Source: Syntrophobacter sp963666995
GTDB lineage: Bacteria > Desulfobacterota > Syntrophobacteria > Syntrophobacterales > Syntrophobacteraceae
Length of the DNA: 64,000 nt
Reading direction: 5' to 3'
Assembly (NCBI GenBank): GCA_963666995.1
Contig: OY762941.1
Coordinates: forward strand, 2,728,001 to 2,792,000
Shown: piece after piece, positions 18,001-26,304 of the stretch
Layout: each line of letters starts with the position of its first letter
Numbering within the stretch: position 1 is the first letter of the stretch
Notes under the pieces: generated by a model
The model's input: the letters and a program-made list of their open reading frames with translations, nothing else
Databases searched by the model: none
Told to the model about the DNA's origin: nothing
Position numbers and translations under genes: made by a program

Positions 18001-18516
18001 CTACCCGAGAACGCATTCGCTCGTCCGGGCGTGCAACAGTTTCTCTTCCATCTTGACGATGCGTCTGATCATCACGTCAAGCAGCTTGACGGCGGTTTCA
18101 GGGAACTGCAGCAGCAGCTTACGGAAAGTCTCACGGTTCATCGTCAGACACTCCGCATCCGTGATGGCTCTCACTGAAAAAAGCCTCGGCACGTCCGACA
18201 GCAGCGCGAGCCCTCCGAAAAAGTCCCCTTCCTTGAGTTCGTGGAGCAGTACACACTGGTCTTTCAGCTCCGTCACCACCTGCAGTTTTCCCGAAACGAC
18301 AATATAACCCAGATCATTCGAATCGCACTGGTGGAACACGAACTCTCCCGCCTGGTAGCACATTCTCATACTCAAATAAGCATAAAGCCTCAGGCGCTCT
18401 ATGGGAAGGCTGGAGAAAACCTGGACGCCGCGCAATATTTCCAGGTTGGCTTCGAGTTCACAGCGCCCTTCAACAGCCGTGGTACATTCCCTAATGTGAT
18501 CCATGGGCAAGTTCAT
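18001..18516 (-). CDS. Cyclic-nucleotide-binding domain protein without DNA-binding domain
   Basis: A 171-residue protein that is essentially one cNMP-binding fold: FSSLPIERLRLYAYLSMRMCYQAGEFVFHQCDSNDLGYIVVSGKLQV, then the phosphate-cassette region LKEGDFFGGLALLSDVPRLFSVRAITDAECLTMNRETFRKLL. The cassette reads FFGGLALLSDVPRLFSV, close to the FGE.ALL...PR.A pattern, but the conserved Glu is replaced by Gly, so cyclic nucleotide binding is uncertain. No helix-turn-helix follows. Its start overlaps the end of the ABC transporter gene by 26 bases, indicating co-translation and a likely shared role. Confidence 0.85.
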   Translation of the reverse strand: MNLPMDHIRECTTAVEGRCELEANLEILRGVQVFSSLPIERLRLYAYLSMRMCYQAGEFVFHQCDSNDLGYIVVSGKLQVVTELKDQCVLLHELKEGDFFGGLALLSDVPRLFSVRAITDAECLTMNRETFRKLLLQFPETAVKLLDVMIRRIVKMEEKLLHARTSECVLG

Positions 18517-21004
18517 AGAAAAGTCCCTTCCTTGACATCAGCTCCTCGTATTGCCCGGTTTCCACAATTTTGCCTGCCCTCATGACGGCGATCTGGTCGT
18601 AACCGCGGACCAGTTCGAGGCGGTGAACAACTGCAATGAGGGTGGATTTCCCCTTGAGTTCCGAGTTCAGCACAGCCTCGATCTTCCCCTGTGAAGTATT
18701 GTCGAGGCTTGCCGTCGCCTCGTCGAGGATGAGGATGCGAGGCTTCTTCAGCAATGCACGGACAATCGCGAGCTTCTGTTTCTGGCCGCCTGAGAGCCTG
18801 TCCCCTTTGCTTCCCACGTTGAATTGTAACCCCACTTCCATGAGGTCATCAAGGAGTCGCCGCTCTTTGAGCAATTCCACGACCCTTTTGCGGATTTGCT
18901 CCGCCGCGGAGGGATTCACCGTCTTGGGATGGCCGAAAAGAATGTTGTTGAGCACGTTTTGAGTGAAAAAATACTCAGTCGGCCGGTAGAACGTAAAGGC
19001 CCCCGGGTGCACCTCCTCGATCTTCCGCATGAACAGTTCGCGCGCTTTGAGTATCTCTGTTTCAAGCGAGATGGAAAGCGAAGCCATTTTGTGTTTCGCG
19101 GGAACGAATCGCAACACCAGTTTGAGAAGAGCATCCCGGTCCGCCGGTGACGGGGGTTCGCCGCTTTCCGCCATATGATCCATGATTTGACTGTACATTT
19201 CAAGTTCCTCGGGAGGAATCGGGCTCATCTCAAAAAAGAAGGCCTCATCCTGCAACCCCTGCAACAGGGATACCGTCTGCCGGGCCACTTGCCGGCCCAG
19301 CCTGAGCAGTGGAGCCATCAACCCCGTGTCGGATAAAAATGTCCTGAAAAACTCGTTCCCGGCAAGCCGATCGAACTGGAATGTCCTGATATCGGAATAG
19401 CCGAAAGTGATGTTCTCTCCGATACTCGTGGAATATTGAAACCGAGTCGCATCAAAGAAGTCGATTTCCTTCTCAAGTTCCTTCCCCCATCTTTCAGAGA
19501 AAGACAGCCTCGCTTCGACGAACTCACGGGCGAACTCGGTGTGCCGTTCGGGACTGAGGAAGGCGTTCAGGCCGATGTCCAGAATGTCCGGAGACAGGCC
19601 GACCGAGTCAACCGCATGGAGGATTTCATCCCGATCGGGGAGTGGGGTTGCATGTCGAGGGTCCGTCTCGTTCAGGGACTGGCACGCGTAAAGAAGATTC
19701 TCCAGGATGGTGCCGTCGAAAATGAACGGTTGCTGGGCTACGTACCCCACATTCCGGCTGACGTCGATCTTGGTGAGCGTTTTCAATTCTCTGCCGCCCA
19801 TCAGGACGTGGCCTGAACTGTAACCGTAAAGCTGACCGATGACCATCGCCAGGGTGCTCTTCCCGCTTCCGGACAGGCCGACTAGAGCGAGTTGCTCCCC
19901 CGGCTGTACGTCCAGTGAAACCTTGTCAAGTATGCTAACCTGGCCGTCAGCCATAAATGAGAGGTCCTTGACGTCGATCTGCCCCTCCAGTTCATATGGC
20001 TCGCGATCGTCATGGGGCATGAGTTCGAAGTCCGGCTTTTCATCGAAGTACTCCATGATCTGGTTGTACCTCACGCGGCTGTCCTGGAGGTTTTGGTAAT
20101 AGTCCATCAGCTCTTTCCAGGGGTCGTAGAGTTTTTCATACGCCGATAAGAACGCCACCAGAGCGCCGAGGTCCAGTCTTCCCACGATAGTGAGATAACC
20201 GCCGACGAGCAGAAGAATGAATGGACCGATGCTTTGGAAGAAATTATTCCCGAATTTGATCAGATACTTATATTTGTTCATCATATTGCGGACATTGAAC
20301 AGGGATATGGCGTGGCGCGCGAGCTTGCGGTTCTCGATCGCATGGCCCGCGTTGCCGTGGATTTCATGCATGCCCGAAATCGCCTCCCCGATCACGTTGC
20401 TCATGGACCGCGTAGCGTCTATACGGTCCTGGTTCAGGAGGTTAAACCGCTTCTGGAGAATGGGGATGATGAAAATCTCGATGGGATAAATGGAAAAACT
20501 GAGCGCTGCGAGCAGTGGGTTGAGATAAGCAAGGTACCCGGCGAAAGCGAGGAGGGTCAGGACGTTGATGGTGGGAACTGCAATGGCCCCGCCCAGGAAC
20601 TCCCCGATAACGCTCAGTTCCGACGTCAGGGAAGCGATGACCATCCCGGCCGGAGTGCGCCTGAAAAACGAGAGGGGAAGGCTCAGGATGTGGTCGTAGA
20701 GTTGAGCCCGCATCGACAGCAGGATTTTTTGCCCGATGAATTCCTGAAGGATGTTGATCACGTACTTGAGGATCCCGGCCAGCACGACCGCTCCAATGTA
20801 AAGGCCCGAATAGACCAGGAGTGCGTCGACGTTTCTGGTGTTGATGGCGTAATTGACGATCCTCTTTTGCATTTCCAGCGGAAAGACCCGGAAGAAAAGG
20901 GTGCTGAGAATGAGGGCGAAGAGCACGGTCTGAGCCCCGCGGTGGCGATCGAGGACCCATGAGAATAAAGGTTTGCGAGTGATCATACGGAATTTCTCCG
21001 GCAA
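18491..21004 (-). CDS. ABC exporter half-transporter with long insertion in the ATPase domain
   Basis: Fused membrane and ATPase half-transporter of the exporter type, 837 residues instead of the usual ~580-600. Residues ~20-310 form six membrane segments. The ATPase domain has Walker A (GLSGSGKST, ~376), Q-loop (YVAQQPFIFDGTILENLLYA, ~421-440), signature LSGGQKQK (~738), Walker B RILILDEAT (~757) and an H-loop (AVVHR, ~793). Between Q-loop and signature lie ~310 residues, where ~100 are normal. The insert repeats the Q-loop pattern twice more: FDATRFQYSTSIGENITFG (~517) and FYRPTEYFFTQNVLNNILFG (~672). Catalytic motifs are complete, so it is probably active as a homodimer. The overlapping downstream cNMP-binding gene may encode a regulator. 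Substrate unknown. Confidence 0.9.
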   Translation of the reverse strand: MPEKFRMITRKPLFSWVLDRHRGAQTVLFALILSTLFFRVFPLEMQKRIVNYAINTRNVDALLVYSGLYIGAVVLAGILKYVINILQEFIGQKILLSMRAQLYDHILSLPLSFFRRTPAGMVIASLTSELSVIGEFLGGAIAVPTINVLTLLAFAGYLAYLNPLLAALSFSIYPIEIFIIPILQKRFNLLNQDRIDATRSMSNVIGEAISGMHEIHGNAGHAIENRKLARHAISLFNVRNMMNKYKYLIKFGNNFFQSIGPFILLLVGGYLTIVGRLDLGALVAFLSAYEKLYDPWKELMDYYQNLQDSRVRYNQIMEYFDEKPDFELMPHDDREPYELEGQIDVKDLSFMADGQVSILDKVSLDVQPGEQLALVGLSGSGKSTLAMVIGQLYGYSSGHVLMGGRELKTLTKIDVSRNVGYVAQQPFIFDGTILENLLYACQSLNETDPRHATPLPDRDEILHAVDSVGLSPDILDIGLNAFLSPERHTEFAREFVEARLSFSERWGKELEKEIDFFDATRFQYSTSIGENITFGYSDIRTFQFDRLAGNEFFRTFLSDTGLMAPLLRLGRQVARQTVSLLQGLQDEAFFFEMSPIPPEELEMYSQIMDHMAESGEPPSPADRDALLKLVLRFVPAKHKMASLSISLETEILKARELFMRKIEEVHPGAFTFYRPTEYFFTQNVLNNILFGHPKTVNPSAAEQIRKRVVELLKERRLLDDLMEVGLQFNVGSKGDRLSGGQKQKLAIVRALLKKPRILILDEATASLDNTSQGKIEAVLNSELKGKSTLIAVVHRLELVRGYDQIAVMRAGKIVETGQYEELMSRKGLFYELAHGSH

Positions 21005-21263
21005 TGGTGTCGAAAGTTACTGAACCTGCTGTCTTCTGCCTGCCTGGACCGGGCGAATTGGAAAATCAATGCTGCCGCGATTTTATCGTGCAGCCTGGTG
21101 GCCGATCCCTCCCAATATAGACGTCGTAACCTCCGCCGCGGGACCGGCTGGGAATGTAACGCTCTTCCCTCACCGGCCGAAAGCGCTGAATCATCGACGT
21201 GCACTCTTCTTCCACAGGAACTGCATCCCCCTGGTCTTGCCGTACAGGAACTAAAATAATACC

Positions 21264-21423
21264 TAATCTGAGCGATTCCACAGAAGATGTCGTCGTGGCC
21301 GGCATGTCTTCAGGGAATCACACCCCCACCCCGCCTCCCCCGTCAAGGGGGAGGAGCTAAATGCCGATTCCCCTCCCTTGGCGAGAGGGGCGAGGGGAAG
21401 GGAAGAAAATCGCTCAAGCCAGG
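21264..21423. repeat. GC-rich terminal-inverted-repeat element, copy C (inverted)
   Basis: Reads as the reverse complement of copies A and B: TAATCTGAGCGATTCCACAG at the left, the TGGCCGGCATGTCTTCA segment, hairpins CCTCCCCCGTCAAGGGGGAGG and CCCCTCCCTTGGCGAGAGGGG, and ATCGCTCAAGCCAGG at the right. It lies between the divergent ABC transporter and PerR-type genes. The rest of the 21005-21665 gap holds the palindrome noted at 21508 and no gene. Confidence 0.72.
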
Positions 21424-21507
21424 TAATAGTCATTGCCCGGCATTCACCCCTTCGAGTTCGTGAAATATGGGATGAGGGGGATTGACAGTGGATGCTTCAA
21501 TTACTAA

Positions 21508-21522
21508 CAGTAATCGTTACTG
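21508..21522. promoter_or_regulatory. Palindromic operator candidate upstream of the PerR/Fur gene
   Basis: CAGTAATCGTTACTG is a perfect 6-base inverted repeat with a 3-base centre, about 145 bases before the regulator start. It lies in the AT-richer part of the gap. Fur-family regulators often control their own promoter, but the sequence is not a close match to a textbook PerR box, so the role is inferred. Confidence 0.4.
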
Positions 21523-21665
21523 ACCCTTGACGCTGCTAAACCGGGCAGCTTTGAAAAGGGTTCCACGGGGTTCAGTGGCTTTCTATAATGATTTCGCGTA
21601 GTTGTTCTCACGGCGCGTACTGTTATTCGGGGGAGAACGCTTAAACTCGGGATCGGTTAAAGAAG

Positions 21666-22091
21666 ATGGGCTCTAACGAAAGTTTGAACATGGGTTCGAA
21701 ACGACCCGCGAGAATGACTCCGCAGCGCAAGCTCGTACTTGAAGAGCTGAAGCAGTCGAAATCACACCCTACAGCGGACGAAATTTATGAAAGGGTGAGG
21801 AAACACCTCCCGAGGATCAGCCTCGGGACGGTGTATCGGAACCTTGACGTTCTGGCAAGGCAGGGTGTGATTCGCAAAGTCGATATTCATGGAACACAAA
21901 TGCGGTTCGACGCCAATCGTGATTTTCATTTTCATGTGCGGTGCCTGAACTGCGGGGCTATAGACGACGTCGTCGTGAAAGACCGGTTGCTTGTCAAGGA
22001 AATGGTCGAGCACGCTTCGGGCTATGCAATCGAGCAAGTCCGGCTGGAGTTCCTGGGGCATTGTCCGAAATGCAGCCGGGGAGACGAGTAA
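21666..22091 (+). CDS. Fur/PerR-family metalloregulator
   Basis: Winged-helix repressor of 141 residues. The DNA-binding part is MTPQRKLVLEELKQ through ISLGTVYRNLDVLARQGVIRKV. The dimerisation part contains the metal-binding histidines in DFHFHVRCLNCGAIDD and two Cys pairs (CLNC and CPKC) that would hold structural zinc. The regulatory His/Asp set (RFDANRDFHFH) fits PerR, the peroxide sensor, better than iron-Fur. It heads a three-gene co-directional group with rubrerythrin and a flavodiiron protein, the classic peroxide-defence regulon of anaerobes. An alternative ATG lies eight codons in. Confidence 0.88.
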   Translation: MGSNESLNMGSKRPARMTPQRKLVLEELKQSKSHPTADEIYERVRKHLPRISLGTVYRNLDVLARQGVIRKVDIHGTQMRFDANRDFHFHVRCLNCGAIDDVVVKDRLLVKEMVEHASGYAIEQVRLEFLGHCPKCSRGDE

Positions 22092-22191
22092 CGGGGAATT
22101 TTCGTTTGAATGAGGATGGACCTCGTCGGGCTGCGGCTCTGACGGGTTCGGGTTTAATGTTGATTTCATCTGACCTTTTTGGAGGATACCT

Positions 22192-22767
22192 ATGAGTCGC
22201 TTGAACGGAACACAGACCGAAAAGAATCTGCTCATGGCTTTTGCCGGTGAATCCCAGGCGCGGAACCGCTACACCTATTTTGCCGGGCAGGCGCGCAAGG
22301 ACGGCTTGATGCAGATCGCCGGAATATTCGAAGAAACCGCGAACCAGGAAAAGGAACACGCCAAAAGATTTTTCCAGTTCCTGGAAGGCGGAGAACTTTC
22401 CTTCACGGCAGGTTTCCCGGCGGGCGTGATCGGGACCACCCTGGACAATCTGAAGGCTGCCGCCGCCGGCGAACACTTCGAATACAGTGAAATGTATCCG
22501 GGGTTTGCGCAGGTTGCCCGGACTGAAGGATTCGGTCACATTGCCGACGTTTTCACGGCCGTTTCGGTTGCCGAGAAGCAGCATGAGAAGCGCTACAGGG
22601 AACTAGCCCAAAATGTCGAAAATGGCACAGTCTTTAAAAGAGGTTCCAGCGTTGTGTGGCGCTGCCTCAATTGCGGCTATCTGCATGAAGGCACCGAGGT
22701 GCCCGACGTCTGCCCGGCATGCGCTCATCCTCGCGACTACTATGAAGTTCTTGGAGAAAACTGGTGA
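22192..22767 (+). CDS. rbr: Rubrerythrin
   Basis: Non-heme diiron peroxidase that reduces hydrogen peroxide in the cytoplasm using a rubredoxin-like centre. The N-terminal four-helix part has the diiron ligands in AFAGESQARNRYTYFA and ETANQEKEHAKRFF, then ARTEGFGHIADVF and VAEKQHEKRY. The C-terminal rubredoxin domain has CLNCGYLHEG and CPACAHPRDYYEV. Length of 191 residues is standard. A GGAGGATACC-type ribosome site precedes the ATG. It lies 100 bases after the PerR-type gene and 48 bases before the flavodiiron gene. Confidence 0.96.
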   Translation: MSRLNGTQTEKNLLMAFAGESQARNRYTYFAGQARKDGLMQIAGIFEETANQEKEHAKRFFQFLEGGELSFTAGFPAGVIGTTLDNLKAAAAGEHFEYSEMYPGFAQVARTEGFGHIADVFTAVSVAEKQHEKRYRELAQNVENGTVFKRGSSVVWRCLNCGYLHEGTEVPDVCPACAHPRDYYEVLGENW

Positions 22768-22815
22768 TCCGGCCGGTCAGGACACCGCGGACGAAACGCA
22801 ACGGAGAGGATTCAA

Positions 22816-24009
22816 ATGCAGCCCTTTGAGATAAAGAAGGACATATACTGGGTGGGGGCGATCGACTGGAACATTCGGGATTTTCACGGTTACTCAACCC
22901 CCAGGGGTACGACCTACAATGCCTACCTTGTCATGGATGAGAAAGTCACACTCTTTGACTCGGTGAAGAAGCCCTTCAAGGACGATCTGATCGAAAACAT
23001 CAGGACAATCGTCGATCCAAAGAAGATCGACTACCTGGTGGTGAACCATGTCGAAATGGATCACTCGGGTGCAATCCCCGAAATCATCGATATCCTCCAA
23101 CCCGAGAAAGTGATTTGCTCCGAGATGGGGAAGAGGGCCCTGATCGAGCACTTCCGCCGCGAAGACTGGCCGTTTCAGGTGGTTGGAACGGGGGATACGC
23201 TGAGTCTGGGCAAACGCACGGTGCAGTTTCTCGAAACCCGCATGCTCCACTGGCCCGACAGCATGATGTCTTATATCAAAGAGGACCGGCTGCTCATCTC
23301 CAATGACGGCTTCGGCCAGCATTGGGCCACGAGTGAACGGTTCAACGACCAGGTGGATCCGGGCGAGTTGCTTTCCCATGCGGCAAAGTACTACGCGAAC
23401 ATCCTGCTTCTTTATTCCCCCATCGTTCAGAAGCTTCTCGGTACCGTCGGGAAGCTCGGTCTCGAATTCGACATGATCGCTCCGGATCATGGGCTCATCT
23501 GGCGGAGCCACCCCGAGACGATCGTCAAAGCCTACGACAAATGGAGCCGGCAGGAGAGCCGGGATAAAGCACTCATCATCTATGACACGATGTGGCAGAG
23601 TACGGAGAAAATGGCTTACGCATTTTCCGAAGGATTGGAACTGGAAGGGGTGGAGTTCAAACTGTTCAATATGAAGCTCAACCATCGCAGTGACGTCATG
23701 ACGGAAGTCCTCGACGCCAAGGCCCTGATCCTGGGCTCTCCCACCCTGAACAACGGGATGATGCCCACCATGGCGGATCTCCTGTGTTATATGAAGGGAC
23801 TCCGCCCTGTCGGGAAGGTGGGCATGGCCTTCGGATCCTACGGCTGGAGCGGTGAAGGGGTGAAGTCCCTGACGGAAGCCCTCGAAGATATGAAGGTCAA
23901 GGTCCTGAATCCGGGGATGAAGGTGAAATACATTCCCTCAAAAGAAGACCTGCAGAAATGCATCGAATTGGGGCGGGAAGTCGGAAAGGCCGTAAAGGCG
24001 GTAAAGTAA
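22816..24009 (+). CDS. fprA: Flavodiiron protein (FprA type A)
   Basis: Reduces O2 to water (or NO to N2O) with electrons from rubredoxin or F420H2-type donors. The N-terminal metallo-beta-lactamase-like domain carries the diiron ligands HVEMDH (residues ~75-80), a later His-Asp pair in MLHWPDSMMSY and SNDGFGQH, and an H in APDHGLIW. The C-terminal flavodoxin domain begins KALIIYDTMWQSTEKMA (FMN phosphate loop) and includes LGSPTLNNGMMP and GSYGWSGE. The 397-residue length is typical of class A. Cytoplasmic. It ends before a strong hairpin at 24040. Confidence 0.95.
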   Translation: MQPFEIKKDIYWVGAIDWNIRDFHGYSTPRGTTYNAYLVMDEKVTLFDSVKKPFKDDLIENIRTIVDPKKIDYLVVNHVEMDHSGAIPEIIDILQPEKVICSEMGKRALIEHFRREDWPFQVVGTGDTLSLGKRTVQFLETRMLHWPDSMMSYIKEDRLLISNDGFGQHWATSERFNDQVDPGELLSHAAKYYANILLLYSPIVQKLLGTVGKLGLEFDMIAPDHGLIWRSHPETIVKAYDKWSRQESRDKALIIYDTMWQSTEKMAYAFSEGLELEGVEFKLFNMKLNHRSDVMTEVLDAKALILGSPTLNNGMMPTMADLLCYMKGLRPVGKVGMAFGSYGWSGEGVKSLTEALEDMKVKVLNPGMKVKYIPSKEDLQKCIELGREVGKAVKAVK

Positions 24010-24039
24010 TCGATCATCCCGAACTGAAAAGACTTTTAC

Positions 24040-24071
24040 GGGAAAGGGCACGGTGCGCCGTGCCCTTTCCC
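24040..24071 (+). terminator. Strong hairpin after the peroxide-defence genes
   Basis: GGGAAAGGGCACGG, a four-base loop, and the complementary CCGTGCCCTTTCCC form a 14-bp perfect stem 30 bases after the fprA stop. A U-run is weak, so it may act as a terminator or as an mRNA-stabilising end. Confidence 0.7.
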
Positions 24072-24247
24072 GGTCTATCTCAAGCCCGGAGTCTCAAGTT
24101 TTGTTTGACAGCCCCATTGATGGACCCCTACAGTTGAGCGGTTTGAAAGAGCACAAAGCCGGCATGCGCCGGCATCTTTTTTCCAATAACCAATAACCGT
24201 GTATCGAGAGATCCCCGACCGTCCGGGCGGGGGATGGAGTTTTCCCT

Positions 24248-24877
24248 ATGAGCGCCCGTCTGATTTCGAAAGTGACCAAGTCCATGCTCGGTACCAGGAT
24301 CTTCGCGACACAGCTCATGGCAATCCCTCTGGTCGCTCTGCTCGCGGTGACCACTCACTATTGGCGCGAAGGGGGGGTTCTGGATACCCTCCTGGAGGTC
24401 CTGGGGCTGATCTTCATAGTGGTCGGCGCTTTTGGGCGCCTCTGGGCCTCGATGTATATCTCGGGATACAAACATGACAGAATGATCACCTGCGGCCCTT
24501 ACTCCATGGTGAGGCATCCCTTGTATCTCTTCAGCCTGGTCGGAGTGGCAGGCGTGGGGTTCGCGAGCGAAAGCCTGCTGGTGCTCGGAATATTGCTGGC
24601 CGCTTTCTATCTGTATTATCCTTCGGTCATCGCCGCGGAAGAAGAAGCGCTTTCCGGGAAATACGGCAGGGAATATGAGGAGTATGCCCGTATCACCCCA
24701 AAGCTGTTCCCCAGGTTCTCCCTGTTCAGGGAGCCCGATACATACATCGTGAACGTGAAACTCTATCGCAGGGCCTTTATCGATGCCTCTTTCTTCGTGT
24801 TGAGCTTCGGCGCCCTGCAACTGGTCGAAAAGATGCACGGCAGCGGCATTCTTCCCACCCTCTTCCGTATTCCTTGA
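24248..24877 (+). CDS. Isoprenylcysteine carboxyl methyltransferase (ICMT/PEMT)-like membrane protein
   Basis: Integral membrane protein of 209 residues with about five hydrophobic segments. It carries the family's cofactor and catalytic pattern: GPYSMVRHPLYLFSL (the RHP motif, ~residues 83-97) and later EEEALSGKYGREYEEYARITPKLFPRF (the E...Y..Y....P..P pattern, ~136-160). Bacterial members methylate small lipophilic or thiol substrates using S-adenosylmethionine, and most are uncharacterised. A C-terminal extension with one more hydrophobic stretch follows. A good terminator lies after it and no obvious partner is adjacent. Confidence 0.8.
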   Translation: MSARLISKVTKSMLGTRIFATQLMAIPLVALLAVTTHYWREGGVLDTLLEVLGLIFIVVGAFGRLWASMYISGYKHDRMITCGPYSMVRHPLYLFSLVGVAGVGFASESLLVLGILLAAFYLYYPSVIAAEEEALSGKYGREYEEYARITPKLFPRFSLFREPDTYIVNVKLYRRAFIDASFFVLSFGALQLVEKMHGSGILPTLFRIP

Positions 24878-24972
24878 ATTTTGGATGGAGCCGGGGGCTC
24901 GATTCGACCCCGAGACGAACGACTGGTCTTCCCGGCAACCTCTTAAGAAATAACAGGCTTGCCTGCCTGGAG

Positions 24973-25000
24973 AAAGCGGGGTTTAACCCCCGCTTTTTTT
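24973..25000 (+). terminator. Rho-independent terminator
   Basis: AAAGCGGGG, loop TTTAA, CCCCCGCTTTTTTT: a GC-rich stem followed by seven T. It lies between the convergent ICMT-like gene and the double-cubane protein gene. Confidence 0.9.
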
Positions 25001-25032
25001 CGGGAAAAGCCTGTCTGCTTCCTGGTGTCAAC

Positions 25033-26304
25033 TTACCTGGTCATTTCGACGAAGGCTTCGACGCGGGTCTTGAGCTGTCCGATGTCTTCCATGCCGTAAT
25101 CGGTTTCGATGGCGAGCATGGGAACGTTGGCGGCGGTCAGCGCTTTCTCCACCTTGTAAGCTTCCATCGTGTACGGCTGGCAGAAGGACAGGGCGTAATG
25201 GATGACGCCGTCCACCTTGAGGTCTTTCGCCATCTCGACGATGTGATCGAGGCGCTCGGTGTTGGGCGTAAAACAGGCGCAGTCGATTTTCATGTACCGG
25301 TCGACGATGGCATCCAGCATCTCCTCGACGGTATTTCCGCCCTCGTCCACGAGATCGCGAATGTTTCGGGTCCCGATACAGGATTCTTCCCCGACGATGA
25401 CGGCCCCGGACGATTCGATGACGTAAGGAAGCTTCCAGTTGGGGACGGCCATGGGACAGCCCGAAAGCATGAGGCGCGGCGTTTCCTTGGCAACGATGCC
25501 TTCACCGGCCTTTACCCGCAGTTCCAGCTCGTCACAGAGTTCGCCGATCTTCGCGGTAAAGCGGATCGGGTCATCATAGAATCCGATCTGGTTTACCAGC
25601 AGAACGTCCCGCCCTGAAATGGGAACGGGAACGGCCGCCCTCAGTCGGTTCAGCCGCTGGAGCACCCAGCGCCGCGCGTTCACGATGCGGATCGCCTCTT
25701 TGAGCCTCGCCGCGGTGATCGCGTTGCCGGTGACTTCCTCGACTTTGTCCTTGAACCGCAGGACCTCGGATTTCCACAGTTCACGGTCGCAGGCGTTTTT
25801 CATCTGCGGAATTTCCATGACATGGACCGGCGCATAGTCCGCGAAGATTTCATAGGCCTTTTTCTTGCCGTCACACGTTGTCTCACCGACCACGAGGTCG
25901 CAGGATTCGATGTAGGGGCAAAGGTGAGACAGCTTGAACCCGACGAAGGACTTTATGAGAGCGCAGGTGTTTCTGGGGAGGACCTTTTCCGCTTCGCCCT
26001 TTCCCGCTTCCGCTCCGGCGCACAGACCCACCTGGACCGCTCCCGCTGCGAGCACGAGTTCTTCGGGCACGAACACGCAAAAGGTGCCGATGACTTTCTT
26101 CCCCTGGGCCTTGGCATCCTGGAGTTCCTTGATGCGCAGACCGTGAACTTCGGAGAGAACGAAGTCGAGGTACTCCATACCCCGGAGCCGTCCGGTCTGG
26201 CTGAGGTAGATGTCTCCGTAGAACTTGCCGAGGACTTCGAGGAGACCCGCATGGGCATCCACGTCCAGGTTCAGTTTTTCCCACATGTCGTCGTACGAGG
26301 GCAT
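25033..26304 (-). CDS. Double-cubane-cluster anaerobic reductase (2-hydroxyacyl-CoA dehydratase family)
   Basis: A 423-residue homologue of the BcrC/BadD/HgdB component. It resembles the single-subunit double-cubane-cluster proteins described from Carboxydothermus, which hold an [Fe8S9] cluster and reduce small molecules such as acetylene in vitro. Seen are GTFCVFVPEELVLAAGAVQVGLC, PRNTCALIKS, CPYIESCDLVVGETTCDGKKK, LSGCPMAVPNWKL, GEESCIGTRN and ALSFCQPYTMEAY, which supply the cluster cysteines. GGGAGGT precedes the ATG. An ATP-dependent activator (HgdC-like) would be needed for electron supply; none is adjacent. The physiological substrate is unknown. Confidence 0.88.
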   Translation of the reverse strand: MPSYDDMWEKLNLDVDAHAGLLEVLGKFYGDIYLSQTGRLRGMEYLDFVLSEVHGLRIKELQDAKAQGKKVIGTFCVFVPEELVLAAGAVQVGLCAGAEAGKGEAEKVLPRNTCALIKSFVGFKLSHLCPYIESCDLVVGETTCDGKKKAYEIFADYAPVHVMEIPQMKNACDRELWKSEVLRFKDKVEEVTGNAITAARLKEAIRIVNARRWVLQRLNRLRAAVPVPISGRDVLLVNQIGFYDDPIRFTAKIGELCDELELRVKAGEGIVAKETPRLMLSGCPMAVPNWKLPYVIESSGAVIVGEESCIGTRNIRDLVDEGGNTVEEMLDAIVDRYMKIDCACFTPNTERLDHIVEMAKDLKVDGVIHYALSFCQPYTMEAYKVEKALTAANVPMLAIETDYGMEDIGQLKTRVEAFVEMTR

